64,000 nucleotides of DNA from PCPOR2b sp965220385 (GTDB lineage: Bacteria; Poribacteria; WGA-4E; PCPOR2b): positions 930,001-994,000 of the forward strand of contig OZ244825.1 of NCBI GenBank assembly GCA_965220385.1, written 5' to 3'. The notes beneath the pieces were generated by a model that worked only from the letters and a program-made list of their open reading frames with translations, was not told where the DNA came from and searched no databases. A program made the translations under genes and the position numbers. Below, one piece after another: positions 36,318 to 44,837 of the stretch; position 1 is the stretch's first letter; each line of letters begins with the position of its first letter.

Positions 36318-36638
36318 ATGCCGGAAGATATTCAGATATCCATGTTTGAAGTTGTGGGTGGTCCCTTGTGCGTCGCTTCCAACGATGGGCAAAAGGTTTA
36401 TGACCGCATCGCCGCTGCGCTTAAAGCGGATCGGTCTATCACACTCTCATTTCACAAGGTCACGACGTTGACCGCAGCGTTCCTGAATGCTGCAGTTGGT
36501 CAGTTGTATGGGACATTTGGTAAAGAAAAAATTCGTTCACTATTGAAGGTGAAAGACGTGGAGCCAGTAGATCTTGCACTGTTGAAGTGCGTTGTTGATA
36601 ACGCCAAACTGTACTTCATAAAGTCCTCAGAGAGTTGA
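36318..36638 (+). CDS. STAS-like DUF4325 protein
   Basis: 106 residues with AAAGGAGAG about 6 nt before the ATG. The pattern ITLSFHKVTTLTAAFLNAAV followed by GQLYGTFGKEKIRSLLKVKD and VDNAKLYF matches the STAS-like DUF4325 family, a small alpha/beta domain often encoded beside ATPases or kinase-like proteins. Its stop (TGA at 36636) overlaps a TTG start of the DUF4058 gene, so the two may be translationally coupled. It lies 0.7 kb after the OLD-like ATPase, separated by gene stubs. A regulatory or adaptor role is plausible, not shown. Confidence 0.75.
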   Translation: MPEDIQISMFEVVGGPLCVASNDGQKVYDRIAAALKADRSITLSFHKVTTLTAAFLNAAVGQLYGTFGKEKIRSLLKVKDVEPVDLALLKCVVDNAKLYFIKSSES

Positions 36639-37420
36639 CGGAGGCTAGCTTCCAAGCGGGCGTGCGGATGCTCGCATTCCCAGCGCATTTTTACGGAGCA
36701 TCTGAAATGCCAATCTTAGACCACTTAAACCCCGAAATTAGTGACATTGCCCCTTTCGAGTCTTTTCATAGTGCGTGGACGACCTATATTGTTGAGGACT
36801 TGAATGAAATACTGCCGGAAGGGTTTTTAGCCATACCACAAACAAGTATCGGCGCACGGGAGGTTGATGTCAGAGCGGACAAAATTCGAGGGATGAGCCA
36901 AACCCCGAAAGGTTCATATCAACCGCGGCTGCCGGTCACAGCACGGGCAGAATTTCCGTCAGTGTTTGAAGTATTCGTTGATTACATTGAGCGAGGCAGA
37001 CATATCACCGTGGGAGCAATTGAGATTTTAAGCCGTGCCAACAAAGACCGGCCAAGTGAGAGAGACAGCTTTGTTGCTAAATGTGAAAACCTGATAGCCA
37101 AAAATGTCTCACTAATTATTGTTGATATCCTCGAACTTCCTTTTTTCAACCTTCACAATCAATTGCTTCGGGCGGTCAAAGCAACGGCGGGGTACATAGA
37201 GGAAGATCCAGAAAATCCACTTTATTGTGCCGCCTACCGAAAGCAGCCTCACGGGGAGTCCAATTTGGGGATAGTGGACATCTGGGATAGCCCCTTAAAA
37301 ATTGGAGATACGTTGCCTGAGCTGCCGTTATATATTACTTCCGAAGTTGCAGTGCCTGTAAATTTTGAGGAATCCTATATGAAGGTTTGTAAAGTTTTCA
37401 GAATATTATCCTCCCGATAA
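36635..37420 (+). CDS. DUF4058 family protein
   Basis: 261 residues from a TTG that overlaps the preceding stop (TTGA); GTG 36662 and ATG 36668 are alternatives, so the start is uncertain. Features of DUF4058: FESFHSAWTTYIVEDLNEIL, then LPEGFLAIPQTSIGAREVDV, a beta segment FPSVFEVFVDYIERGRHITV, GAIEILSRANKDRPSERDSF and VSLIIVDILE. The family has no known function and is frequent in cyanobacteria, Chloroflexi and similar genomes. The IEILS..NK motif and charged residues resemble a restriction-endonuclease-like core, but no catalytic set can be assigned with confidence. It is coupled with DUF4325. Confidence 0.72.
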   Translation: MTEASFQAGVRMLAFPAHFYGASEMPILDHLNPEISDIAPFESFHSAWTTYIVEDLNEILPEGFLAIPQTSIGAREVDVRADKIRGMSQTPKGSYQPRLPVTARAEFPSVFEVFVDYIERGRHITVGAIEILSRANKDRPSERDSFVAKCENLIAKNVSLIIVDILELPFFNLHNQLLRAVKATAGYIEEDPENPLYCAAYRKQPHGESNLGIVDIWDSPLKIGDTLPELPLYITSEVAVPVNFEESYMKVCKVFRILSSR

Positions 37421-37503
37421 AAACAGGGTTGTAGGGAACAACTCTCGGACCCCTCCGATTTATCGGGCGTTATGTCGCTTTGAATCCCAATCTTAATTTT
37501 TTT

Positions 37504-37534
37504 AAATTTGTCAAAATTTGTCAAAAATTGTAAA
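37504..37534. repeat. Tandem AAATTTGTC-type units
   Basis: Three imperfect units of about 10 bp (AAATTTGTC, AAAATTTGTC, AAAAATTGT) sit about 55 bp before the amidohydrolase start. They may be a regulatory site or a simple AT-rich slippage tract. Confidence 0.4.
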
Positions 37535-37586
37535 GTAACAAATTGAGGATTGAACATACAAAAATATACATAGAACGGAGAAAGAT

Positions 37587-38843
37587 ATGGCACAGTCGAA
37601 TTCAAAACTTATTCTGGCAGGCCTATTGGCTGATGGTGTCGGCGGGGAATCCATAGCGGATCAGGCGATTCTGGTGACGGACGACCGTATCGCTGCTGTG
37701 GGACCGCGGCGGGAGATCCGGCGACAGGCACCGCGGGGGGCCGAGCAGATCGACTTGAGTCGTGCTTGTGTAACGCCGGGGCTAATTGATGGACACACAC
37801 ATCTGAGCTTGGCAGGCGATGGACGCAACTACATTGAGATGTTCTCCGAAACCGATGAGATGATGGTGCTTACCGGGGCGATGAATCTACGGAAGCACCT
37901 CGCTGCTGGCATCACCACGATCCGAGAACACGGTGCGCGAAACCGGGTGGGATTTACCATCAAGGAGGGACTTGGGCGCGGCTACATTCCGGGACCGCGT
38001 ATGCTTGTGAGTGGGCGACCGATCACCTGTACCGGCGGGCATTTTCACATGTGCAATGAGGAGGCTGACGGCGAGGCGGAGGTGCGTCGTTCCGTCCGTC
38101 GGTTGGTGCATGAAGGTGCGGATTACATCAAGATTATGGCTTCCGGCGGCGGCACCGCCGGCACGATTCCCGGACGTGCAAGTTATACGGTTGAAGAACT
38201 TCACGCCATTGTCCACGAGGCACACCACTTTCACCGTTTGACAGCAGCGCATTGTCGCGCAAAGGAGTCGATGGTACGAGCCGTTGAAGCCGGTATTGAT
38301 CTGATGGAACACGCCGAATTTCTGGACCCAGACGACCAACTGCGTTTCGATCCGAAACTCGCCGAAATGATGGCGGAATCCGGTATCTGGATCAGTCCAA
38401 CCCTCCAAGCGTGGACAGGCTATCCTGCGATTATTAGGCTCACCGAGCAACGGGAAGCGGGCACGATCTCTCCTGAAGGTGAAGTGGAACTAGATCGACT
38501 TGAAGAGCGGGCAGAGATCCGCTTGGATGTGATGCGGCGTATGCTCGATTACGGTATGCAGGACCGAATTGTGCCGGGGACGGACTCCGGTGTCGGGGAT
38601 CTTGCGTTTGGACATCTGGATTACGATCTGCAGCTGCTGGTTCGTGTCGGCTTCACCCCTGCTGAAGCGCTTGCCTCTGCTACCAGTATCTCCGCTGCAG
38701 CGATCGGCATGGGAAACGAACTCGGCGTTATCGCACCGGGCAAGGTTGCGGACCTCGCTGCCTTCGACGGCGATCCAACGATTGATGTCTCCGCTTTCAG
38801 TCGTGTTGTAGCGGTGTTTCAGGGTGGTCAAAGGGTTCATTAG
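37587..38843 (+). CDS. Amidohydrolase-family metal-dependent hydrolase
   Basis: 418 residues, ATG with GGAG 8 nt upstream. Metal motifs are in order: CVTPGLIDGHTHLSLAG (HxH near 70), DYIKIMASGGGTAG with the bridging Lys, TAAHCRAKESMVRAVEAGID, LMEHAEFLDPDD and IVPGTDSGVGDLAFGH with the catalytic Asp. This is the imidazolonepropionase/Xaa-Pro-dipeptidase-like subgroup of amidohydrolases. It hydrolyses an amide or ester of a small molecule or dipeptide in the cytoplasm; the sequence cannot tell which. The left flank holds AT-rich tandem repeats; the right flank is a 345-bp repeat gap. No operon partner is evident. Confidence 0.9.
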   Translation: MAQSNSKLILAGLLADGVGGESIADQAILVTDDRIAAVGPRREIRRQAPRGAEQIDLSRACVTPGLIDGHTHLSLAGDGRNYIEMFSETDEMMVLTGAMNLRKHLAAGITTIREHGARNRVGFTIKEGLGRGYIPGPRMLVSGRPITCTGGHFHMCNEEADGEAEVRRSVRRLVHEGADYIKIMASGGGTAGTIPGRASYTVEELHAIVHEAHHFHRLTAAHCRAKESMVRAVEAGIDLMEHAEFLDPDDQLRFDPKLAEMMAESGIWISPTLQAWTGYPAIIRLTEQREAGTISPEGEVELDRLEERAEIRLDVMRRMLDYGMQDRIVPGTDSGVGDLAFGHLDYDLQLLVRVGFTPAEALASATSISAAAIGMGNELGVIAPGKVADLAAFDGDPTIDVSAFSRVVAVFQGGQRVH

Positions 38844-39194
38844 TGCATTAGTACATTGGTTTATTGAGGTTGTCCGATCTTCACGTTTTACGTATCACGT
38901 TTCACGCTCAATCTCTGACGGGGCAAGCGTTCCAACAGTTATAAACTAGCACCATTATATACTATATGTCGGTTCATTAGCTGACTGATTGTGAGTGTTG
39001 GGTTTTCCGGTCTACGTCCAACCCAACCCTCCCACAGAACCTCAGTTTTCCCGTAGGGGCGAGGGCCCCTCGCCCCTACGGGTCGTGCGTTGGACCGGAT
39101 GATCGAATAAAAAATGGCGAATACCTTGCAATCTGATTCCACTATTAAATTAGACTGTGATTCTATGCTCATAAAACGATAGGAGAAATTGGAG
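38844..39194. repeat. Gap with 33-bp near-perfect palindrome and smaller repeats
   Basis: No gene is supported. The gap holds CATTAG/CATTGG micro-repeats at 38838-38860, a CACGTTTTACGTATCACG unit near 38881, a GTTGGGTT/AACCCAAC hairpin at 38997-39027, and at 39050-39082 a palindrome of two exact 16-bp arms (CCCGTAGGGGCGAGGG and its complement) around one base. AGGAGA precedes the next gene. Confidence 0.7.
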
Positions 39195-40358
39195 ATGGCA
39201 GATCAACCCACGGTTACGATTGAACAGTGGTTTGTTGAGGGCTGGAGATTATACAAACGGAATCCGATTACCTTTTTCTTTGCAAGTTTGCTGGGCGCGT
39301 TAATCTGTTTTCCACCGGCTATTCTATTTTTTGCCGGTCCGCTCTATGCGGGGCTGCACTATATGGCGTTGAAAGGGATGCGTGGAGAAAAGCCGCGAAT
39401 TCGCGATATGTTCAAGGGATTTCGCCGATATTGGGGTGCCCTATTCCTATGGTGGTTATCCCTGATTGCATTCGTCGTCCTCTGTACAACGGCGATTGGC
39501 ATCTTGGTAACGCCACTCCTGTGGGCGATTACAACGTTGGCGTTTCCGTTGCTGATCGATGAACGGAAGAGTGTTGGTTCCGCCTTCGGGGCGGCACTCA
39601 AGGTTGTGTTCACATGGAAGAACTGCGCGCGATTTTGGCTATATGGGTTGCTTGTTCCGCTTGTCTCATTTCTCGGTGTTTTGGGGTTCTTCTTTGGTCT
39701 GTTTATCACGCTTCCAGTGGCTGTCTGCGTCCAAGTCATTGCCTATCGTGACATGTTCAAGCCGGAGGACGCCTTCCATCAGGAGGTCCTCGAACCTTGG
39801 CAGGACTATCCCTTCAAGTTAAAGCTCCAATATATCGGACCTATCTCGCGGATTCGGGAACTTCGTAACCAAATTTTCCAGCAGATACATTCGTCCGATG
39901 ATAGTATCAAACCGCTTCTAATCGATTCCATAGAATATATCGACAACCTGTTCACGAAAGCCGCACATCTTAGCTACCGTCAGCAACAGATTGATGACTA
40001 CCTGAACACTACGAACATGCAAACGCTGCACATTGAAAAGATGGAGATTACGAGAAAACTGGCGGAATCACCCAACACGACAGTATATGCCCAATATGAG
40101 GAGGCATTGCGCACGCTCGAAGAGCGTATCGAAAATCATGAGCGGCTTGAGGATTTAGGAAAACAGATCGATGCCCGATTGATAACAATTCGTGTGTCGC
40201 TCGAAAGTACGCACGCCAAAATCATCCGGATTCGGACGACCGATATAACCAACACCAATCTTGAAAGTGATGACGTTTCCACGGCGTTACGAGACCTACA
40301 GATCGAAATGGACGCGCTCTTAAAAAGCCTGGATGAGGTTTCCGAAACGGCTCGATAG
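39195..40358 (+). CDS. Membrane protein with C-terminal coiled coil
   Basis: 387 residues from ATG 39195, preceded by AGGAGA; a TTG two codons earlier is less likely. The N-terminal about 190 residues contain around five membrane segments (ITFFFASLLGALICFPPAIL, GALFLWWLSLIAFVVLCTTA, LVPLVSFLGVLGFFFGLFIT). The layout recalls DUF975-like or related membrane-organiser proteins, but I cannot assign a family. The C-terminal half is charged and helical (EEALRTLEERIENHERLEDL), a probable cytoplasmic coiled coil. The next gene, a solute-binding protein, starts 16 bp after the stop, so they are likely co-transcribed. Function unknown. Confidence 0.78.
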   Translation: MADQPTVTIEQWFVEGWRLYKRNPITFFFASLLGALICFPPAILFFAGPLYAGLHYMALKGMRGEKPRIRDMFKGFRRYWGALFLWWLSLIAFVVLCTTAIGILVTPLLWAITTLAFPLLIDERKSVGSAFGAALKVVFTWKNCARFWLYGLLVPLVSFLGVLGFFFGLFITLPVAVCVQVIAYRDMFKPEDAFHQEVLEPWQDYPFKLKLQYIGPISRIRELRNQIFQQIHSSDDSIKPLLIDSIEYIDNLFTKAAHLSYRQQQIDDYLNTTNMQTLHIEKMEITRKLAESPNTTVYAQYEEALRTLEERIENHERLEDLGKQIDARLITIRVSLESTHAKIIRIRTTDITNTNLESDDVSTALRDLQIEMDALLKSLDEVSETAR

Positions 40359-40374
40359 GAGCAGGAGAGAAAGA

Positions 40375-41775
40375 GTGGGAAGGAAACAGAATCGTCGAAT
40401 CGGGAAACTTCTGCTGCTCTGCTTTTTTGCTGTGGTATGTTTTTGCTGGATAACTTCCAAGGCTGAATCCGCACCACACCCAAGATTCGGTGGCTCGTTA
40501 CAGACAGCAATTTTTCAGCCTGTCAGAAACCTTGATTCAGTCAATCATCTCAATTTTGCAGAGTTACAGGTTGCGTCAAACCTGTACGAGGGATTGGTGA
40601 AACGAGATCCGTTCGGACGGATTAATCCTGCAATTGCTCAGAGTTGGAGTCATTCCAATGACCACCGGATCTGGATGTTTGTAATATCGGAAGATATGAC
40701 GTTTCACAACGGAAAGCCGGTAACCGCGACTGATGTCAAGCTGGCGTGGGAACGGTTCGTGCGAGAGGGAGATTGGCTGGTTTCGCCACAGCCGTTGTTT
40801 CACATCCGGGGAGCCGAAGTCTATCGAGAGAGCATGGCGACGCAGATTGAAGGGGTTCGTGTCCTTAATAAGTCGCTGCTCCAAGTTATACTGCAAGCCG
40901 GTGATCCAGATTTTCTGGGTAAACTGGCCTCACCAGCAGCGTGGGTAACAATGCGCGGCGATTCACAACCGATCGGCACAGGGCAATTCCGCCTAGAGTC
41001 CTTCAGCAGAACAGAGGTCCGATTGACCGCACACTCCGGCTACCTTTGGGGTAGACCCTATCTGGAAAAACTGACTTTCCGCTATTATGCAAATCTGGAT
41101 GAAGCCCTGTTTGAATTTGAATCGGGGGTTTTAGATGCCCTGCCACTTTCCATTGCGGAGGTAGAAAGACGCCAGCGCGAGGAGATCGATGAGATTTTAA
41201 TCCAAACGGATGCCGCGACACTTGTATATCTCCGCCTCCCTGAGAAGCTCAATATCTCTAATGCATCGCATACCTCACCTGTCCCAACTTGGCATAACGT
41301 GCTTAAATATGCGGTTGACCCGAACGCACTTCTGCGTCTACAATATGGGAGAAATCCCTCTAAAATGGTGTCTGTCCCCTTTACACTCTTCCCCAACCGT
41401 GTAAAGGCGCGCAGACGCCTAAAACATACGAGTTGGAGCAGTCCGCTCAATCTGATTTATACCGAACTCCCGGATAACACGGGCAATGCGATTGCTACGT
41501 GGTTGGCACGCGATTCACTTGCTCAGATTGGATTACAGGTAGAGATTAAACCAGCCGATTCAGATACTTTACATGGGGCTGGACCGACACTGGCGCTGCT
41601 ATCCATGCCGATCGCGCCCGATAGCGATATCTCATCTCTGCAGATCAGTTACTCCGATTCCCTGATTCCACTCTATCTGCTGCCCGCTAACTTTCTGTGT
41701 CAGTCCAAAGTCCGCGGGATCAAGGTCGCGTCAGGGGGTGTCCTCGCATTCGAGAGGACATGGTTAGCAAAATGA
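40375..41775 (+). CDS. Peptide/nickel-type ABC transporter solute-binding protein (SBP_bac_5)
   Basis: 466 residues from GTG 40375, which follows GGAGAGA and lies 16 bp after the membrane-protein stop; an upstream ATG at 40333 would overlap that gene and is rejected. The signal segment is LLLLCFFAVVCFCWITSKAE. Family motifs: LNFAELQVASNLYEGLVKRD, AIAQSWSHSNDHRIWMFVIS, MTFHNGKPVTATDVKLAWER, QPIGTGQFRLESFSRTEVRL. It would capture oligopeptides or similar ligands in the periplasm. No permease or ATPase genes follow, so it is an orphan binding protein or serves a transporter elsewhere. It is slightly shorter than typical DppA/OppA proteins. Confidence 0.86.
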   Translation: MGRKQNRRIGKLLLLCFFAVVCFCWITSKAESAPHPRFGGSLQTAIFQPVRNLDSVNHLNFAELQVASNLYEGLVKRDPFGRINPAIAQSWSHSNDHRIWMFVISEDMTFHNGKPVTATDVKLAWERFVREGDWLVSPQPLFHIRGAEVYRESMATQIEGVRVLNKSLLQVILQAGDPDFLGKLASPAAWVTMRGDSQPIGTGQFRLESFSRTEVRLTAHSGYLWGRPYLEKLTFRYYANLDEALFEFESGVLDALPLSIAEVERRQREEIDEILIQTDAATLVYLRLPEKLNISNASHTSPVPTWHNVLKYAVDPNALLRLQYGRNPSKMVSVPFTLFPNRVKARRRLKHTSWSSPLNLIYTELPDNTGNAIATWLARDSLAQIGLQVEIKPADSDTLHGAGPTLALLSMPIAPDSDISSLQISYSDSLIPLYLLPANFLCQSKVRGIKVASGGVLAFERTWLAK

Positions 41776-42085
41776 AATTATGGTGAATTCTAAAAATAAA
41801 TAGATACTTTCGCTCCCCGATAGGTGCCGTAGGGTAGGTTGAAACGGCGCAGATGGAAACAGCGCCTACCAAATGGGAGACCGGTAGGTGCGGTTTCTAA
41901 CCGCACCGGTTTGGAGTGTCCCATTAATTCTAAGATTTATCATATATGGTACCGGTTCTGGCTAATCTGCCCGCTGGAGGGAGATACCTGCTGCCGCGTT
42001 GGGACGCTAGTGGGGTAGCTTGAACTAGACAAGGCAAGTTGTAATTGATATTCGTGGATGGCATCGCTTATGGAGGATAGTTCCT
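41776..42085. repeat. Gap with dispersed element end and GGTGCGGTT hairpin
   Basis: It holds the element end GGTGAATTCTAAAAATAAAT (41778-41816, inverted relative to 16393 and 49808) and the hairpin GGTGCGGTT/AACCGCACC at 41887-41907. A string GAACTAGACAAGG at 42022-42034 also occurs before the M14 peptidase. No gene is supported. Confidence 0.6.
41887..41907. repeat. GGTGCGGTT hairpin repeat
   Basis: Arms GGTGCGGTT and AACCGCACC around TCT. Other copies: 27963-27983, 49746-49766, 50073-50093, each preceded by GTA or a close variant. Confidence 0.85.
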
Positions 42086-42943
42086 ATGCGTGGATTAAAT
42101 TCTGAACAGATTGGGTTCTACGAGGACCAAGGTTATCTCTTAGTCGAGGACGTGATCCCTGTCGAAGACATACAACTACTGATTTCGGAGCTAAACGAGA
42201 CGGTTGACCAGAACGCACGAAAAGCGCAAGCAAGCGGAGAGTTATCTGAACTTTTTGAAGATGAGCCCTTTGAGCGCCGGCTGGCTCGGATTGTCGAATC
42301 TGTAACCGATCCATCCGAGAGCTCGTTTACTGACACGCTCTTCGACGGATTGCACGGCAAGCTGAAAACCGACGGTATGTTCGCTGTCATGACCCACCCG
42401 GCGATCTTGGATATTGTTGAATCGCTGATTGGACCGGAAATTCTTGCGCACCCCCAATTCAATATCCGCCCAAAGCTGCCCAACCAAGATACCTCCGTGG
42501 TCCCTTGGCATCAAGACTTGGGATACCTACAAGCAGATGCCACCAACACTTTCATGGTCAACTTTTGGATTCCGCTTGTGGACGCTACGGTGGAGAACGG
42601 CTGTATGGAAGTGATCGCTGGAAGCCATAAGGCACCGCTGATTAACCATGTCCTCGGGCTTGGACCCGGAGCCAATTTTAAGGGGATTGTCGATGACGCG
42701 TTGCCCGACGGTGAGCAGGTGCAGTGTCCTGTTCCGTTAGGCGGCGTGTTGCTCATCCAGCATAAAACCATTCATCGCTCGGTGCCCAACCACTCCGACC
42801 ACGTCCGTTGGAGCCTCGACTTGCGCTATAGCGACCCTCGGATGCCTACCGGACGTGATGGGGTGCCGGGCTTTATTGCGAGAAGTCAGGCAGAGCCAGC
42901 ATCTGTCGCGAATAACCTTACGGACTGGTTGCGACTGTTCTAG
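42086..42943 (+). CDS. Phytanoyl-CoA dioxygenase (PhyH)-family oxygenase
   Basis: 285 residues, ATG with TGGAGGA about 8 nt upstream. The Fe(II)/2-oxoglutarate site is intact: the HxD motif is VPWHQDLGYL (His142, Asp144), the distal histidine is IQHKTIHRSVPNHS (His230), and Arg241 of HVRWSLDLRYSD fits the 2-oxoglutarate anchor. VENGCMEVIAGSHKAPLINH is the usual strand after the HxD. The family hydroxylates lipids, ectoine-like solutes or halogenates substrates. The next gene is a second, diverged PhyH-like protein. Many sponge-symbiont genomes are rich in this family. Substrate unknown. Confidence 0.93.
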   Translation: MRGLNSEQIGFYEDQGYLLVEDVIPVEDIQLLISELNETVDQNARKAQASGELSELFEDEPFERRLARIVESVTDPSESSFTDTLFDGLHGKLKTDGMFAVMTHPAILDIVESLIGPEILAHPQFNIRPKLPNQDTSVVPWHQDLGYLQADATNTFMVNFWIPLVDATVENGCMEVIAGSHKAPLINHVLGLGPGANFKGIVDDALPDGEQVQCPVPLGGVLLIQHKTIHRSVPNHSDHVRWSLDLRYSDPRMPTGRDGVPGFIARSQAEPASVANNLTDWLRLF

Positions 42944-43019
42944 TCAGTGTAACCGACTCAGTGCGCGTCCGAGAATCGGAGAGCAGCTACAAGCACACGT
43001 CAAACGGAAGGCTGTGGTC

Positions 43020-43907
43020 ATGAATGAACAAGAGCAATACCCGACCATGGGGGAGCGAGAAAAATACCTGTTCGATCTCCAAGGGTTTCTGTTGGTCAGG
43101 AATTTTCTATCAACTGCCGAGGTAAAAGCGCTCAACGAGTCCCTTGACGCCAACTTGGACAAACGTGGCGAATACGGCGAGCCGAATGCCATCAGTGGAC
43201 AGTGGCAAGGAAGACCACTCGAGGGGCGATTCAGTCCATTTCGGCACTACAGCGGTATGTTGACGTGGGAGCCGCCTTGGTGTCAGCCCTTCCGCAACCT
43301 GTTAGCCCACCCCAAGCTCATCCCGTACCTCAATACCTTGATGGGCCGCGGTTGGAAACTAGATCACGGTGTTGATGTTCTGTCCTCCACAGCCGGCTGC
43401 GAAGGATTAAAACTTCACGGTTCGGGCAATACCACTTTCAACGGCTCCCGCTTCTACGCTTACCAAAACGGGACAATGCGTTGCGGACTAATCGTTTGCC
43501 AATATTACTTGACCGATGTGAATCCCGGTGATGGCGGCTTGTGCGTTATACCCGGCAGCCATAAAGCAAATTTATCCTGTCCCGACGATATTCTGACGTT
43601 AGAGGCTAATGAGGAAGTTGTCTATCACATTCCCCTTGTGGCAGGCGATTTGGTAATCTTCAACGAGGCGACTACCCACGGAACTCTCCCTTGGAGAGGT
43701 AAAGGGGAGAGACGGACGATACTCTACCGCTACACTCCCAAGTATCTCCACTATGCCGGTGGGATTTACCAGACACGCCTACCAGAGTGGGTCTCCGAAC
43801 TGACCGAAGCCCAGCAGGTGGTGCTGGAACCACCTTACATCTACAATCGACCCCTAATCGAGGCGGACGGTGAAACTTTAGTACGGCCCCGACGGGAGCA
43901 GGAGTAA
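43020..43907 (+). CDS. PhyH-like protein with degenerate metal site
   Basis: 295 residues from ATG 43020, which has GGAAGG about 9 nt upstream; the frame extends to 42855 inside the previous gene but that part is not family-like. MGEREKYLFDLQGFLLVRNF and LSTAEVKALNESLDANLD fit the PhyH N-terminus. The region of the HxD motif reads EGLKLHGSGNTTF, giving His-Gly-Ser in place of His-x-Asp. The distal part (DLVIFNEATTHGTLPW, then RRTILYRYTPKYL) keeps His and Arg. It may be a paralogue with altered chemistry, or iron binding may differ. It lies 76 bp after the first PhyH gene and probably shares its transcript. Confidence 0.8.
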   Translation: MNEQEQYPTMGEREKYLFDLQGFLLVRNFLSTAEVKALNESLDANLDKRGEYGEPNAISGQWQGRPLEGRFSPFRHYSGMLTWEPPWCQPFRNLLAHPKLIPYLNTLMGRGWKLDHGVDVLSSTAGCEGLKLHGSGNTTFNGSRFYAYQNGTMRCGLIVCQYYLTDVNPGDGGLCVIPGSHKANLSCPDDILTLEANEEVVYHIPLVAGDLVIFNEATTHGTLPWRGKGERRTILYRYTPKYLHYAGGIYQTRLPEWVSELTEAQQVVLEPPYIYNRPLIEADGETLVRPRREQE

Positions 43908-43958
43908 TAGGATGCGGTAACGCGCATCTTGCAGCTCGGCTCTCAGAAATTTCAGAAA

Positions 43959-44537
43959 ATGATCAGAAAAATAAGTATGGCGTTCTGCCTCATCGTGACT
44001 GTTCTCTTTATTTGGGTTTGGCACCATCAGAGCCAGTTCAATGACCATTCGCGCAAGGGGTTCTTTCATCTGACGAATGGTGAACTGGATCAGGCGGTTG
44101 AGGCATATACCAAGGCCATAAAAAATAAAGAGCGAACAATATTTTTTGCACAAGCACCTTCGGCGTATAATAACCTCGGTCAAGCCTACCTACGCAAAGA
44201 GGAATATGTACCGGCAATCGCTGCCTTCCAAAAAACGCTTGAAATGAGCCCAAGTGCGGTAGGAGCTTATATCAATCTGGCGACGGCTTACCTGAAACAG
44301 AACTTACCAGATTCGGCAATCGAATCGTGCGAGGCGGCGATTCGGATCTCTCCGGATGTCGCACACCTGCACTATAATCTGGCTTGTGCGTACGCGCTAA
44401 AGAAAGAAGATCAGAAATCCATTGACGCCTTACAGAGAGCGATAGAGCTGGATGGACGGATGCGAGTGCTTGCCGACGAAGAGAATGTATTTGATCGTCT
44501 TCGATCGTACCCAATTTTTCCCGCTAAGCCTGAGTAA
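43959..44537 (+). CDS. Membrane-anchored TPR protein
   Basis: 192 residues from ATG 43959; a TTG at 43929 would add 10 residues. There is no clear ribosome-binding site. The N-terminus is a signal anchor (ISMAFCLIVTVLFIWVWHH). Four TPR units follow (FHLTNGELDQAVEAYTKAIK, AYNNLGQAYLRKEEYVPAIA, AYINLATAYLKQNLPDSAIE, HYNLACAYALKKEDQKSIDA). TPR modules mediate protein contacts, here in the periplasm. It is 21 nt past the PhyH2 stop by its longest frame (51 nt by ATG) and ends just before the tRNA promoter. Partner unknown. Confidence 0.8.
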   Translation: MIRKISMAFCLIVTVLFIWVWHHQSQFNDHSRKGFFHLTNGELDQAVEAYTKAIKNKERTIFFAQAPSAYNNLGQAYLRKEEYVPAIAAFQKTLEMSPSAVGAYINLATAYLKQNLPDSAIESCEAAIRISPDVAHLHYNLACAYALKKEDQKSIDALQRAIELDGRMRVLADEENVFDRLRSYPIFPAKPE

Positions 44538-44570
44538 ACGCCTAATCCTCACAGTTGTGGAAATTTCTGC

Positions 44571-44599
44571 TTGACAATTTGAAGGTAGGCATGTATAAT
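44571..44599 (+). promoter_or_regulatory. Consensus sigma-70 promoter of the tRNA cluster
   Basis: TTGACA at 44571-44576, 17-nt spacer, TATAAT at 44594-44599, both exact consensus. The first tRNA begins at 44614, which places the start point about 8 bp before it. Confidence 0.9.
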
Positions 44600-44613
44600 T
44601 CACCGTTGCGTTT

Positions 44614-44686
44614 GCTGGCGTAGCTCAGTTGGTAGAGCGAGTGATTTGTAATCACTTAGTCGGGGGTTCAAGTCCTCTCGCCAGCT
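44614..44686 (+). tRNA. tRNA-Thr (anticodon TGT)
   Basis: 73-nt cloverleaf. Acceptor stem GCTGGCG pairs with CGCCAGC, D-loop TAGCTCAGTTGGTAGAGC, anticodon loop in GATTTGTAATC, T-arm GGGGGTTCAAGTCCTC. No encoded CCA. Confidence 0.95.
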
Positions 44687-44706
44687 TTCACTCTATCTTT
44701 GCTGAC

Positions 44707-44788
44707 GGGCGGATACCCAAGTGGTCAACGGGAGCAGACTGTAAATCTGTTGGCAATGCCTGCGGAGGTTCAAATCCTTCTCCGCCCA
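44707..44788 (+). tRNA. tRNA-Tyr (anticodon GTA)
   Basis: 82-nt class II tRNA with a long variable arm. Acceptor GGGCGGA pairs with TCCGCCC; the anticodon lies in GACTGTAAATC; T-arm GGAGGTTCAAATCCTTC. No encoded CCA. Confidence 0.95.
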
Positions 44789-44837
44789 TCATAATCTAAG
44801 CGTCGGAGACACGTCCCTGTGACGTCCCAAGCGAAAC

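Noticed and set aside
38939..39172. 77-residue minus-strand frame covering the 33-bp palindrome
   Set aside because: Its sequence is translation of palindromic repeats and it has no ribosome-binding site.
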